Assembly (NCBI RefSeq): GCF_003385555.1
Contig: NZ_QOHR01000022.1
Span: 1-42,523 of the forward strand
Source of the DNA: Rhodosalinus sediminis
Lineage (GTDB): Bacteria > Pseudomonadota > Alphaproteobacteria > Rhodobacterales > Rhodobacteraceae
Direction of reading: 5' to 3'
DNA: 42,523 nucleotides
Each line of letters begins with the position of its first letter. Position 1 is the stretch's first letter. The position numbers and the translations under genes were made by a program. The notes below the pieces were generated by a model. That model did not search any database, was not told where the DNA came from, and saw nothing but the letters and a program-made list of their open reading frames with translations. Of the stretch, positions 1 to 11,497 are shown piece by piece.

Positions 1-2
1 CC

Positions 3-209
3 TTTTTCCATGCCGGTTCACAAACGCCGGCTCAGCCAATAACGCTGGCTGCGAAACTCGAGGCGCTCGCAGAGTGCCTCGACGCGGCGCAAGGACGCGA
101 CGACGTGGTGTTGCCAGCAGGATTTCCACCGCGACCGGACCTCGACGCGGCGATCCGCTGGAACATCGCGCGGCTCCACGACCTCGCAGCGCTCTGCCGC
201 GCAGTCTGA
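3..209 (+). CDS. C-terminal end of an unrecognised protein (5' truncated by window edge)
   Basis: An open frame runs from the left edge of the window to TGA at 207-209 with no start codon needed inside the window. The last 68 residues have normal coding character: an acidic/Leu-rich helix (LAAKLEALAECLDAAQ), a proline-rich turn (PAGFPPRP) and a final helix ending in LAALCRAV. A strong hairpin follows 7 nt after the stop, as expected for the end of a transcription unit. I do not recognise the family. The reverse-strand frame over the same bases is Arg/Ser/Ala-rich and looks like a compositional shadow. Its strand is opposite to that of guaB, so the two genes would converge. Confidence 0.4.
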   Translation, partial: FFHAGSQTPAQPITLAAKLEALAECLDAAQGRDDVVLPAGFPPRPDLDAAIRWNIARLHDLAALCRAV

Positions 210-215
210 GCAAAG

Positions 216-242
216 CCCCCGGTCCGGAGCCCGGGCCGGGGG
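216..242 (+). terminator. Hairpin terminator after the truncated gene
   Basis: A 12-bp stem (left arm CCCCCGGTCCGG, right arm CCGGGCCGGGGG, one T-G wobble) closes a 3-nt loop, AGC. It starts 7 nt after the stop at 209. There is only a two-base T tract after it, so it may work together with Rho or act as an RNA 3'-end stabiliser. Confidence 0.5.
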
Positions 243-578
243 TTGGCCGTCAAAGCTGAAGGAAGGAGCGACTGAGGGGGCGCGAAAAGCGCCCGGCGCC
301 GACCGGGCTTCAGGACAGAGCGCAAGCGCTGATGCGGTGCGGGTTGGTCCGGGAGAGGCATCGGGAGCCTGTCGCGCCCAGCGCGTCGATGGCCCCGCGA
401 GACGATCTCCGCTCCGAGACGCCGCGCCCCTGATCGCGGCCAGCCGACACGCTCGATGGATGCCCGGACTCTACATCAGTTTGCTTCAGTAAATGCTGTC
501 CTGTTCTGGGTATGTCCTGTCCTGTCCTTGCCCTATTCCAACCTGCAACTGATGCAGAATTTCCTTCTAAGTCCTTGA
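243..578. other. Intergenic region between the truncated gene and the guaB 3' end
   Basis: No convincing gene is present. The first part is GC-rich; from about 475 to 595 the sequence becomes clearly less GC-rich than anything near it and contains short direct repeats of GTCCTGT (around 500-525). It abuts the 3' end of guaB. This could be a terminator/spacer or the edge of acquired DNA. No integrase or att core is visible inside the window. Confidence 0.3.
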
Positions 579-3704
<3,126 letters not shown>

Positions 3705-3706
3705 GC

Positions 3707-3752
3707 GCAAGGCGCTTCGAAGCGCCTTGCAAGGCGTTTGCAAACGCCTTGC
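3707..3752 (+). repeat. Pair of perfect 24-bp palindromes after the agmatinase gene
   Basis: Two perfect palindromes lie side by side two bases after the stop codon: 3707-3730 (left arm GCAAGGCGCTTC plus its exact reverse complement) and 3729-3752 (left arm GCAAGGCGTTTG plus its exact reverse complement). They share two bases at the junction. In RNA they give two adjacent hairpins. No T tract follows. They belong to the same sequence family as the pair at 13521-13569 and probably serve as a terminator or transcript-end stabiliser. Confidence 0.8.
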
Positions 3753-3872
3753 CCGCCGCGCCGAGGGCGCCCGGATGACGCTCGCATGCGCCCGCATGCC
3801 GCGGCTGAGCGGGCCGCGGCGGCGGCGCGCGGTAATTTGACCGCGAGCGACCGGAGACAGGACAGCGCGCCC

Positions 3873-5915
3873 ATGACCCAGGACCCCCTCGTCGTCTTCA
3901 CGCCCTCGGGCAAGCGCGGGCGCGTGCCGGCCGGCACGCCCGTCCTCGACGCCGCGCGGCGGCTCGGCGTGGATCTCGACTCGGTCTGCGGCGGGCGCGG
4001 CATCTGCTCCAAATGCCAGGTGGCGCCCGCCTACGGCACCTTCTCCAAGCACGGCGTTACCGCGGCCCCGGACGCGCTCTCGGAGTGGAACGCCGTCGAG
4101 GCGCGGTATGACGCCAAGCGCGGGCTGAAGCCCGGCCGGCGCCTCGGCTGTCAGGCGCGGGTCATGGGCGACGTGGTGATCGACGTCCCCCCCGAGAGCC
4201 AGGTCCACCGGCAGGTGGTGCGCAAGTCGGCGACCCTGCGCGCGATCGAGATGGACCCGGCGACGCGCCTCCACCTGATCGAGGTGGCCGAGCCCGACAT
4301 GCACGAGCCCGCCGGCGATCTGCAGCGGGTGGCCGCCGCCCTCGCCGCGCAGTGGGACATCCCCGAGATCACCTGCGACGTCTCGCTTCTGGCGAAACTC
4401 CAGCCCGCGCTGCGCAAGGGCGGCTGGCAGGCGACCGTCGCCGTGCACAGCCCGCATTCGGGCGCGACGCCGCGCCTCCTCGAGATCTGGCCGGGGCTGC
4501 ACGAGGGCGGGCTCTACGGGCTCGCCGTCGATCTCGGCTCGACGACGGTGGCGGCGCATCTCACCGATCTCGACACCGGCGAGGTGAAGGCCTCCTCCGG
4601 CATCATGAACCCGCAGATCCGCTTCGGCGAGGACCTGATGAGCCGGGTGAGCTACGCCATGATGAACCCGGGCGGCGCGGCGGAGATGACGGCCACGGTG
4701 CGCGAGGCGATCGACACCCTCGCCACCGCCATCGCCGGGGAGGCCGGGATCGACCCCGCGCTGATCGTCGAGACGGTCTTCGTCTGCAACCCGGTGATGC
4801 ATCACCTGCTGCTCGGCGTCGATCCGGTGGAACTCGGGCAGGCGCCCTTCGCGCTCGCCACCTCAGACAGTCTCGAGCTCGAGGCGCGCGACCTCGGGCT
4901 CGGCGCGATCAACCCGCGCGCACGGGCCTACGTCCTGCCCTGCATCGCGGGGCACGTGGGCGCCGACGCCGCCGCGGTCGCCCTCTCGGAGGAGCCGTGG
5001 CGCGCGGAGGAGTTGACGCTCATAGTGGACGTGGGCACCAACGCCGAGATCCTGCTCGGCGACACCTCCCGCGTGCTCGCCTGTTCCTCGCCGACCGGCC
5101 CCGCCTTCGAGGGCGCGCAGATCGCCGCGGGCCAGCGCGCCGCGCCCGGCGCGATCGAGGCGGTGCGCATCGACCCCGAGACGAAGGAGCCCCGCGTGCG
5201 CGTGATCGGCTGCGATCTCTGGTCCGACGAGCCGGGCTTCGCGGAGGCGGTCGGCCCCGGCGGCGTCACCGGCATCTGCGGCTCCGGCATCATCGAGGCG
5301 GTGGCCGAGCTGCGCATGGCGGGGCTGATGGACGAAAGCGGGCTGATCGGCTCGGCCGCGCAGACCGGCTCGCCGCGCTGCGTGAGCGACGGGCGCACGC
5401 AGGCCTACGTCCTCCACGACGCGAGCGCCGAGGGCGGGCCGCGCATCATGGTCACGCAGGGCGACATCCGCGCCATCCAGCTCGCCAAGTCGGCGCTCTA
5501 CGCGGGCGCGCGGCTCCTGATGGATCAGCGCGGCGTGGACCGGGTGGACCGCGTGGTGCTCGCCGGAGCCTTCGGCGCGCATATCTCGCCCCGGCACGCG
5601 ATGGTGCTCGGCATGATCCCCGACGTGCCCCTCGACAAGGTGACGAGCGCGGGCAACGCCGCCGGGACGGGCGCGCGCATCGCGCTCCTCAACCGGGCCG
5701 CGCGGGCCGAGATCGAGCGGCGCGTGCGCGAGATCGTCAAGGTCGAGACGGCGATCGAGCCCCGCTTCCAGGAGCACTTCGTCGCCGCCAACGCGATCCC
5801 CCACGCAGTCGACCCCTTCCCCGAGCTCGCGGCGGTCGCCCCCCTGCCCCGCGTCGCCTTCAACACCGGCGGCGGTGGCGCGGAGGGCGGCCGCCGCCGG
5901 CGCCGCCGCGCCTGA
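3873..5915 (+). CDS. Ferredoxin-ASKHA protein, reductive activator of corrinoid proteins (RACo-like, DUF4445)
   Basis: A 680-residue two-part protein. An N-terminal [2Fe-2S] ferredoxin-like domain (residues 1-100) has the plant-type spacing C39-x5-C45-x2-C48 and Cys93. A middle linker leads to a large C-terminal ASKHA-fold domain (from about 215) with nucleotide-binding motifs AVDLGSTTVAAHL, IVDVGTNAEILLG and VLAGAFGAHISP, and the glycine-rich turn GICGSGIIEAVAE. Characterised relatives use ATP to drive reduction of inactive Co(II)-corrinoid proteins to Co(I) for methyl transfer from methylamines, betaines or aromatic ethers. No methyltransferase or corrinoid protein gene lies nearby. The C terminus ends in a poly-Arg tail (GGRRRRRRA), unusual for the family. 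ATG at 3873 was chosen because it begins the ferredoxin domain. Confidence 0.85.
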   Translation: MTQDPLVVFTPSGKRGRVPAGTPVLDAARRLGVDLDSVCGGRGICSKCQVAPAYGTFSKHGVTAAPDALSEWNAVEARYDAKRGLKPGRRLGCQARVMGDVVIDVPPESQVHRQVVRKSATLRAIEMDPATRLHLIEVAEPDMHEPAGDLQRVAAALAAQWDIPEITCDVSLLAKLQPALRKGGWQATVAVHSPHSGATPRLLEIWPGLHEGGLYGLAVDLGSTTVAAHLTDLDTGEVKASSGIMNPQIRFGEDLMSRVSYAMMNPGGAAEMTATVREAIDTLATAIAGEAGIDPALIVETVFVCNPVMHHLLLGVDPVELGQAPFALATSDSLELEARDLGLGAINPRARAYVLPCIAGHVGADAAAVALSEEPWRAEELTLIVDVGTNAEILLGDTSRVLACSSPTGPAFEGAQIAAGQRAAPGAIEAVRIDPETKEPRVRVIGCDLWSDEPGFAEAVGPGGVTGICGSGIIEAVAELRMAGLMDESGLIGSAAQTGSPRCVSDGRTQAYVLHDASAEGGPRIMVTQGDIRAIQLAKSALYAGARLLMDQRGVDRVDRVVLAGAFGAHISPRHAMVLGMIPDVPLDKVTSAGNAAGTGARIALLNRAARAEIERRVREIVKVETAIEPRFQEHFVAANAIPHAVDPFPELAAVAPLPRVAFNTGGGGAEGGRRRRRRA

Positions 5916-6014
5916 GCGCGGACAGCGCGCGCGGCGTGCCTCTGCCGGCCCGCTTGGTCCCTTCGAGAGGATCGCGGGGCCGGCGCTGCTGGGACGCGGC
6001 CGCCTCGCCGCACC

Positions 6015-6048
6015 GGCCGCGCGGCCGCACGTGCGGTGCGGCGCGGCC
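6015..6048. terminator. GC-rich hairpin between convergent genes
   Basis: Nested inverted repeats lie between the RACo-like gene (+) and the ZIP transporter gene (-): outer arms GGCCGCG (6015-6021) and CGCGGCC (6042-6048) around the perfect palindrome CCGCACGTGCGG (6025-6036). There is no T tract on either strand. It could end transcription from both sides. Confidence 0.4.
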
Positions 6049-6056
6049 GACGGCCC

Positions 6057-6131
6057 GCCAGACCCCGGCTGAGCGCCGACGCTCACCCGAGCCAGACCCC
6101 GGCCGAGCGCCCGCGCTCACCCGAGCCAGAC
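6057..6131 (-). repeat. 34-bp tandem duplication at the 3' end of the ZIP transporter gene
   Basis: Two adjacent 34-bp copies (6057-6090 and 6091-6124) begin GCCAGACCCCGGC and end CTCACCCGA; a third partial copy, GCCAGAC (6125-6131), lies inside the last codons of the transporter. Read on the minus strand, each copy repeats the end of the gene (codons for VWLG and the stop) followed by a small GC hairpin (GAGCGC..GCGCTC and GAGCG..CGCTC). The duplication gives two similar hairpins downstream of the stop. Confidence 0.75.
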
Positions 6132-6899
6132 GTCGAGGAAGAGCATCAGCACCAGCCCGACGGCGAGCCCCGCCGTCGCCTTCTGCTGGTGTCCGCACCG
6201 GTGCGTCTCGGGGATGATCTCGTGGCTGATCACGTAGAGCATCGCCCCCGCGGCGAAGGCGAGCCCCCAGGGCAGCAGCGGCTCGGACACCGCGATCACG
6301 CCCGCGCCGATCAGCCCGCCGAGCGGCTCCACGAGGCCGGTGAGCGCCGCGACCGCCCAGGCGCGGCGCTTCGGATACCCCTCGCCGAGCAGCGCCACGG
6401 CCACCGCCAGCCCCTCGGGCGCATTCTGCAGGCCGATGCCGAGCGCCAGCGGCGCCCCGCCCGCGACGCCCTCGGCGGCGAAGCCGACGCCGACCGCCAG
6501 CTCCTCCGGCACGTTGTGAATCGTGATCGCGATGACGAAGAGCCAGACCCGGCGCAGCGCCGTCGCCTCCGGCCCTTCCCGGCCGGAGCGGAAATGCTCG
6601 TGGGGCAGGCGCTCGTTCAGAAGCGCGATGGCGCCCATGCCGAGCAGGATGGCCACGCTCACGATCGCCGCCGGCGCCGCGTCGCCCGCAAGGTCCGCCC
6701 CGGCCGCCTCGAGCGCGGGGACGATGAGCGAGAAGAAGGAGGCCGCGAGCATCACGCCCGCCGCGAAGCCGAGCGAGAGATCGCGCATCCCCCGCGACGG
6801 GATGCGCCCGACGAGCACCGGCAGCGCGCCGACGGCCGTCATGGCGCCGGCCGCGAGGCTGCCGAAACCGGCGAGCGCGAGAACCGGGAGAGTGTCCAT
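6117..6899 (-). CDS. ZIP-family metal transporter
   Basis: Inner-membrane importer of divalent metals, most likely zinc, similar in size and pattern to ZupT/GufA-type ZIP proteins. The 260-residue protein is almost entirely hydrophobic, with about eight membrane segments. The binuclear metal site is clear: HNVPEELAVG (His128, Asn129, Glu132-Glu133) in one segment and GLQNAPEGLAVA (Asn159, Glu162) in the next, plus HEIIPETHR in a later one. The central loop contains LPHEHFRSGREG, a short His-containing version of the usual metal-binding loop. Metal specificity cannot be read from the sequence. A 34-bp duplication covers its stop codon. Confidence 0.9.
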   Translation of the reverse strand: MDTLPVLALAGFGSLAAGAMTAVGALPVLVGRIPSRGMRDLSLGFAAGVMLAASFFSLIVPALEAAGADLAGDAAPAAIVSVAILLGMGAIALLNERLPHEHFRSGREGPEATALRRVWLFVIAITIHNVPEELAVGVGFAAEGVAGGAPLALGIGLQNAPEGLAVAVALLGEGYPKRRAWAVAALTGLVEPLGGLIGAGVIAVSEPLLPWGLAFAAGAMLYVISHEIIPETHRCGHQQKATAGLAVGLVLMLFLDVWLG

Positions 6900-7491
6900 C
6901 GTCGAACCCTCCTCGAGGCCGAATCAGCGGGACGCCGGCGCGAGCGCGCGCGCCCCGGCATCCGAATCGCGGCCTTCGCCGCCGGCGCGGACGGGGCGCG
7001 CCGAGTCGGCGTCAATCCCGCAGCGCGCCGTCAATTGATGCAGCGCGACGAACAGCGGCCGCGGGCGCGCCACCGCGCGCGCCTCAGTTAGGCCCCATTT
7101 CACCGCAGTCGTATTGTCGCACATTCGCGGACAGTACCACCCCTCGGCGCGGCGAACACTGGTGCGACAAGCGGCTAACGGGCCGGTCACCATCCAATAC
7201 CGGGCGCTTCCCGGAAACAATCCACGCGCTCCGCCGGTGCCACGGACGGCGCCCTCACGCCCGATATGTCCATTTTCGGCCATCTTTTTCCTTTTTCCGA
7301 CCATGCCGCCGGAGTAACAAGAAGTGCATGTCGAAAGACGTAGCAGTGGCCGGCGCGAGGGGCGACCGTCGGCCATGCTGCGCCGCGGGGCCGGGTCACG
7401 CGGACGCGACGACGAAGGGGAACGACGGGTCGAGCGACGGCGACCCGAGGGGCGGACGGACACGGCCCCGCCGATACGGAGGGGATGGACG
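6900..7491. other. 592-bp upstream region of the RTX-Hint gene and ZIP gene
   Basis: No gene is supported here; the open frames are short and Arg/Ser-rich. It separates two divergent genes and should hold both promoters. It contains a perfect 9-bp inverted repeat, TTGTCGCAC at 7114-7122 and GTGCGACAA at 7162-7170, with 39 bp between the arms, which could be an operator pair or an RNA stem. A less GC-rich stretch near 7265-7320 lies about 175-225 bp before the RTX start. Confidence 0.4.
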
Positions 7492-9636
7492 ATGAGCAGC
7501 GACGACGGACATAAGCATACGGGCCCCTCGAACCATCACGGGGGCAAGGGGAACAATAAAGGCGGCGAGAATTCCAACTCGCCCCCCGCGCCCGATGGCA
7601 TCGTCGAGGGCAGCGACCACCCCGATCGCATCGACGCCCACTACGACGACGACCCGGAGGGCGACCGCGTCGACGCCGGCGACGCGATCGACCCGGCCGC
7701 CGGGCGCGACGACGACAGCGTCCTCGGCTTCGCGGGCGACGACACGATCTACGCCGGCGCTGGCGACGACACCGTCGAGGGCGGCGCGGGCGACGACTGC
7801 ATCGACGGCGGCGCGGGCGACGACGTGCTCAAGGGCGACGGTGCCGCAGTCGCGCCCGGGCCCATCCACATCACGGTCACGAAAAGCAACGCCGGCTTCG
7901 ATAACGGCCTTTTCGTCTATGAAATCGATCCCGAGACCGGGGAGACGTTCAACCGCTTCGATCTGACGGACAACGTCAAGGAAAAGATCGACTACACTTT
8001 CACCTACACGCCCTCCTCGGCCGGGGTGACGGTCGGCGTCGGCATCGTGAGCCCGCAGGGGACCTTCTACTCCTCGGCCTACGGCGACAACCTCGACCTC
8101 AACGAGGACGGCAAGCTTCACACCAGACTTGTGAGCGGCGGGGACGATACCCCTGTGCGCCTTGGCTTCGAGGATCTGAAAGGCCTCGAGGGTTACGGCG
8201 AAGAACCGGACTTCGACGACGTGGTGGTCGAGATCGACCTCGGCACCTCCGGCGCCACGCTCGACAACGCGCACACGGACTACAGCGCCCCGCTGCCCGA
8301 CCCCGGCCACCCGGGCGACGACACGCTGTTCGGCGGCCACGGCAATGACGCGCTGCACGGCCAGGGCGGCAACGACAAGCTCTACGGCGGTGAGGGCCAT
8401 GACACCCTGTCGGGCGGCGCGGGGCACGATATCCTGAAAGGCGGAGACGGTGCCGACAGCCTCGACGGGGGAGACGGCAACGACCTCCTCAAGGGACAGG
8501 ATGGCGATGACACCCTGTCGGGCGGCGCGGGGCACGATTGGCTCGTCGGCGGCCGCGGCGACGACGAGCTCACTGGCGGGGCCGGTGACGACACGCTTTT
8601 CGGAGGAAGCGGCGACGATACGCTCACTGGCGGGGCCGGTGACGACAAGCTCGTCGGATGGTCCGGCGACGATGAACTCGCCGGCGGAGACGGTGACGAC
8701 AAGCTTTTCGGCGGGAGCGGCGACGACACGCTCACCGGCGGTGACGGTCACGACACGCTGAAGGGCGGGCACGGTCGCGACGAGCTCACCGGCGGCGAGG
8801 GCGCCGACACGATCAAGGGCGGCGCCGACCAGGACACCATCCTCGGCGCGACGCCGGGCGACGAGATCCATGGCGGCGCCGGGGGCCACGATTTCGACAA
8901 GCTGGATCTGCGTGGCAGTGGCCGGTTCCGCCTGATCAAAGAAGAAAAAGACAGCGATGGTAACGGCTACGACGGACGGGTGGAGTTCCTCGACAACGAG
9001 GACCACGTCACCGGAACCGCGACATATACCAACATCGAGGAATTCCACATCTGCTTCACCCCCGGCAGCCTCATCGCCACGCCGCAGGGCGCGCGGCTGG
9101 TGGAGGAGCTCGCGCCCGGCGACCGGGTGATCACCCGCGACAACGGCATCCAGGAGCTCGCCTGGACCGGGTCGAAGACGCTCACGCCGCATGCGCTCGC
9201 ACGGGCGCCGCATCTGCGGCCGATCCTGATCCGGGCCGGGGCGCTCGGCAACGGCCTGCCCGAGCAGGACCTGATGGTCAGCCCCAACCACCGGGTGCTC
9301 ATCGGCAATGCGCACATGCCGCTCTATTTCGACGAGAGCGAGGTGCTCGTGGCGGCGAAGCACCTGACCGGCCTGCCCGGGATCGATCAGGTCACGCGGC
9401 TCGGGGCGACCTACGTCCACATCATGTGCGAGCGTCATGAGGTCGTGCTCTCCAACGGCGCATGGACCGAAAGCTTCCAGCCCGGGGATTATAGCCTGCA
9501 GGGCATCGGCGAGGCGCAGCGCTCGGAAATCCTCGAGCTGTTCCCGGAACTCGCGACCGAGGGCACCGTGGGCAGCGGCTTCGAGGCGGCCCGCCGGGTG
9601 CTGAAAAAGCACGAGGCCCGGCTGATCGCCCTGTAA
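7492..9636 (+). CDS. Calcium-binding RTX protein with DUF4114-like region and C-terminal Hint domain
   Basis: Predicted secreted protein of 714 residues with no classical signal peptide, as expected for type I secretion. Order: a His/Gly/Asn-rich N terminus; a short RTX block (about residues 75-116, [14 protein letters not shown] units); a beta-rich domain at about 118-265 with GFEDL and [11 protein letters not shown], resembling DUF4114; a long RTX array at about 270-463 of GGxGxDxLx nonapeptides that bind Ca2+; then a Hint domain from about 521 with the nucleophile motif [10 protein letters not shown] (Cys521) and the block SPNHRVLI (His600). Such Hint domains are known in Rhodobacterales and may self-cleave or form esters. 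No secretion ABC transporter is in the window. ATG at 7492 follows a GGAGGGG site. A Hint-derived paralogue follows 112 bp downstream. Confidence 0.88.
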   Translation: MSSDDGHKHTGPSNHHGGKGNNKGGENSNSPPAPDGIVEGSDHPDRIDAHYDDDPEGDRVDAGDAIDPAAGRDDDSVLGFAGDDTIYAGAGDDTVEGGAGDDCIDGGAGDDVLKGDGAAVAPGPIHITVTKSNAGFDNGLFVYEIDPETGETFNRFDLTDNVKEKIDYTFTYTPSSAGVTVGVGIVSPQGTFYSSAYGDNLDLNEDGKLHTRLVSGGDDTPVRLGFEDLKGLEGYGEEPDFDDVVVEIDLGTSGATLDNAHTDYSAPLPDPGHPGDDTLFGGHGNDALHGQGGNDKLYGGEGHDTLSGGAGHDILKGGDGADSLDGGDGNDLLKGQDGDDTLSGGAGHDWLVGGRGDDELTGGAGDDTLFGGSGDDTLTGGAGDDKLVGWSGDDELAGGDGDDKLFGGSGDDTLTGGDGHDTLKGGHGRDELTGGEGADTIKGGADQDTILGATPGDEIHGGAGGHDFDKLDLRGSGRFRLIKEEKDSDGNGYDGRVEFLDNEDHVTGTATYTNIEEFHICFTPGSLIATPQGARLVEELAPGDRVITRDNGIQELAWTGSKTLTPHALARAPHLRPILIRAGALGNGLPEQDLMVSPNHRVLIGNAHMPLYFDESEVLVAAKHLTGLPGIDQVTRLGATYVHIMCERHEVVLSNGAWTESFQPGDYSLQGIGEAQRSEILELFPELATEGTVGSGFEAARRVLKKHEARLIAL

Positions 9637-9748
9637 CGGCGGCGCCCGGAGCACCGGCGCCGACCGGGACCGCGTGCCTCGGGCCGTCGCGGCCCCTTGA
9701 TAAGGACGCGCAGGGGCTGCGCCCGCGTCAGGAAAGAGATGGAGCCGA

Positions 9749-10279
9749 ATGCCGATCGTCCTGCCCATCCCCGCCGGCGCGGCCGGGCCACCGCCCGCGC
9801 AGCCCCGCATCGACGGCCCGGCGGGATCGCGTCCCCTCGGGTCCCTGCGCCCGGGCCTCCGCTTCGCCGACGGGGCGTTGGTCCGGTGGGTCGGCCGGCG
9901 ACGCCTGCGCGCGCGGACGACCGCTGAGGCGCCGATCCGGCTGCGGCGCGGCGCGCTCGGCCCCGGGGTGCCGTCGGCCGAGGTGACGGTTTCGCCCGAG
10001 CAGCCGATCCAGCCGGACGCGGACGGGCCGCCGGTCCCGGCCCGCGCGCTCCTCGGGCGGCCGGGGATCGCGCCCGTCGTCGGGGGCGACATGCTCTTCG
10101 TCCACGCCATTTTCGACCGGCCGACGACGATCCGCGTCAACGGGTGCCCGGTCCGCGGCGCCACCCTCGACGATCTCGCCACGTCCGCGCCGTCGCGCGT
10201 CGGGCGCACCGCGCTGTTGCGGCTCTTTCCGGAGCTCGTCACGCTTCGGATTTCGGCGCCTGCGGCGGCGCCGGCCTGA
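9749..10279 (+). CDS. Degenerate Hint-domain protein, paralogue of the upstream RTX-Hint C terminus
   Basis: This 176-residue protein aligns by eye along the Hint region of its upstream neighbour: SLRPGLRF with [32 protein letters not shown] with [36 protein letters not shown] with [31 protein letters not shown] with [17 protein letters not shown]; and TALLRLFPEL with [10 protein letters not shown]. What is missing is telling: the N-terminal [10 protein letters not shown] nucleophile block is absent, SPNHRVLI has become SPEQPIQP, and the CERHEV segment has become FDRPTT. It has no RTX repeats and no signal peptide. The frame is intact, so it may be a conserved non-catalytic protein or a decaying duplicate. 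GGAG lies 8 nt before the ATG. Confidence 0.65.
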   Translation: MPIVLPIPAGAAGPPPAQPRIDGPAGSRPLGSLRPGLRFADGALVRWVGRRRLRARTTAEAPIRLRRGALGPGVPSAEVTVSPEQPIQPDADGPPVPARALLGRPGIAPVVGGDMLFVHAIFDRPTTIRVNGCPVRGATLDDLATSAPSRVGRTALLRLFPELVTLRISAPAAAPA

Positions 10280-10388
10280 CGGACGACCGCGGGGCTGCAG
10301 CCCGGCGCGCGATATCACGGGCCTCCGCGTGCCGTGGCATCCCGGGGAAGTCGCGCGTTGTCCCGCGATGCCGCCGTGCGCGGGCGAC

Positions 10389-10793
10389 CTACCCCGCGGA
10401 GCGGTCGCCCCGCGCCGTGGCGGCGTCCGCCGTGCGCGCCTCCGCCTCGGCGGCGAGCCCTTCGGCCCGCTCCGCCAGCGCGCTCAGCGCCGCCGTCGCC
10501 TGCGGCGGGGCCGCGGCGGGCCGCGCCTCGAGCTCGGCGATCCGCGCCTCCTGCGCCGCGATCCGCTCCTGCGCCTCGCGCAGCTGATCCTCCACCCCCG
10601 CGGTGCGGTCGGCGAGCATCAGCCCGGCCATGAGCAGCATGCGCGCCTCGGGCAGGCGGCCGATCTGCTGCACGAGCCGCGCCGCCTCCGCGTCGAGCAT
10701 CTGCGCGGCGGTGCGGAGGTACTGCTCCTCCCCCTCCTGGCAGGCGACCTCGAAGACACGCTCCCCGATCTCGATTTCCACGTTGGGCATCAT
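10389..10793 (-). CDS. zapA: Cell division protein ZapA
   Basis: Z-ring-associated protein that cross-links FtsZ filaments at midcell. The 134-residue product starts [23 protein letters not shown], the ZapA beta-hairpin, followed by the helical dimer region with [11 protein letters not shown] and a long C-terminal coiled coil rich in Ala, Glu and Arg. Its ATG at 10793 overlaps the stop of the upstream coiled-coil gene (ATGA), so the two are translationally coupled. The tail after about residue 90 is longer and more Ala-rich than in enterobacterial ZapA, as is common in alphaproteobacteria. Confidence 0.88.
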   Translation of the reverse strand: MMPNVEIEIGERVFEVACQEGEEQYLRTAAQMLDAEAARLVQQIGRLPEARMLLMAGLMLADRTAGVEDQLREAQERIAAQEARIAELEARPAAAPPQATAALSALAERAEGLAAEAEARTADAATARGDRSAG

Positions 10794-11305
10794 CCCGCCT
10801 CCTGCTCCGCGCTCGCCGCCTCGGGCGGGGCGGCCAGCGCCTCTTCCGCAAGCGGGCCGAGCACCGCGAGGATCGCGCGCACCTCGGCCGTCTCGGCCTC
10901 GCGCTCCGCGCGCAGCGCCTCGAGCTCGGCCCGGAGTCCCGCGTCGATCGTCGCCGCGTCGCCCAGCCCGCGGGCGTTGGCCGCGCGCAGGGCGTCGTTG
11001 GTCTCGCGCAGCTGCTGCGCGGCGCGGCGCAGGCGCTGCAGCGACGCGTCGAGCTCCGCGAAGGCCGCGCGCTGCGCGTCGCCGTCCTGCTGCAGCGCGG
11101 CGAGCCGCGTGCGGTCCGCCTGCACCGTCTCCTCGAGACGCGCCCGGGCCTCGCGCTCCGCCGCGAGCTCGGCGCGCAGCGTCGCGACCTCCTCCGGGTC
11201 GGCCGCGGGCGGCGTCGCGGCCTGCGCGCCGAGCGTCTCCACCGCCTGCCCGATCCGGGCCAGCGCGGCGGAGACGCGGGCTTCGAGCTCGTCGATCTCG
11301 GACAT
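10790..11305 (-). CDS. Coiled-coil protein encoded with zapA
   Basis: A 171-residue protein that is predicted to be almost entirely alpha-helical: heptad-like runs of Leu, Ala, Glu and Arg from about residue 40 to 150 ([36 protein letters not shown]). It has no membrane segment or signal peptide. It is the first gene of a two-gene operon with zapA, divergent from tkt, an arrangement seen in many Rhodobacterales. A GGGAGGG ribosome binding site precedes its ATG. A role in Z-ring or septum organisation is inferred only from the coupling to zapA. Confidence 0.75.
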   Translation of the reverse strand: MSEIDELEARVSAALARIGQAVETLGAQAATPPAADPEEVATLRAELAAEREARARLEETVQADRTRLAALQQDGDAQRAAFAELDASLQRLRRAAQQLRETNDALRAANARGLGDAATIDAGLRAELEALRAEREAETAEVRAILAVLGPLAEEALAAPPEAASAEQEAG

Positions 11306-11497
11306 CGGTCTCGCCCTCCCTTTCCGCGCCGCGGGGCCGGTGCGCGCGAATCGCGCCGCGGGCGGCTGGTCGCCATGGTACCCGACGCGTCTCTAGATTG
11401 TCGCCCGTCGACGCTCAAGCGTCCGGGCGCTGCGCTTGATCTCGCGCCCGGCGCTGCTAGAGAGGGCCCGGCTCCCCCTTCAACCGAGGTATCTTCC

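Noticed and set aside
8302-8880. Regular short repeats that could be taken for a CRISPR-like or satellite array
   Set aside because: They are the in-frame 27-bp codon repeats of the RTX nonapeptides.
7396-10242. A 948-codon minus-strand open frame opposite the RTX-Hint gene
   Set aside because: Its Val/Ala/Arg repeats are the mirror of the RTX nonapeptide codons. The plus strand has recognisable domains, a ribosome site and correct ends.
10280-10388. 6S RNA gene next to zapA
   Set aside because: 6S RNA is often encoded downstream of zapA, but this gap is only 109 bp and I could not see the open-bubble structure; no support.
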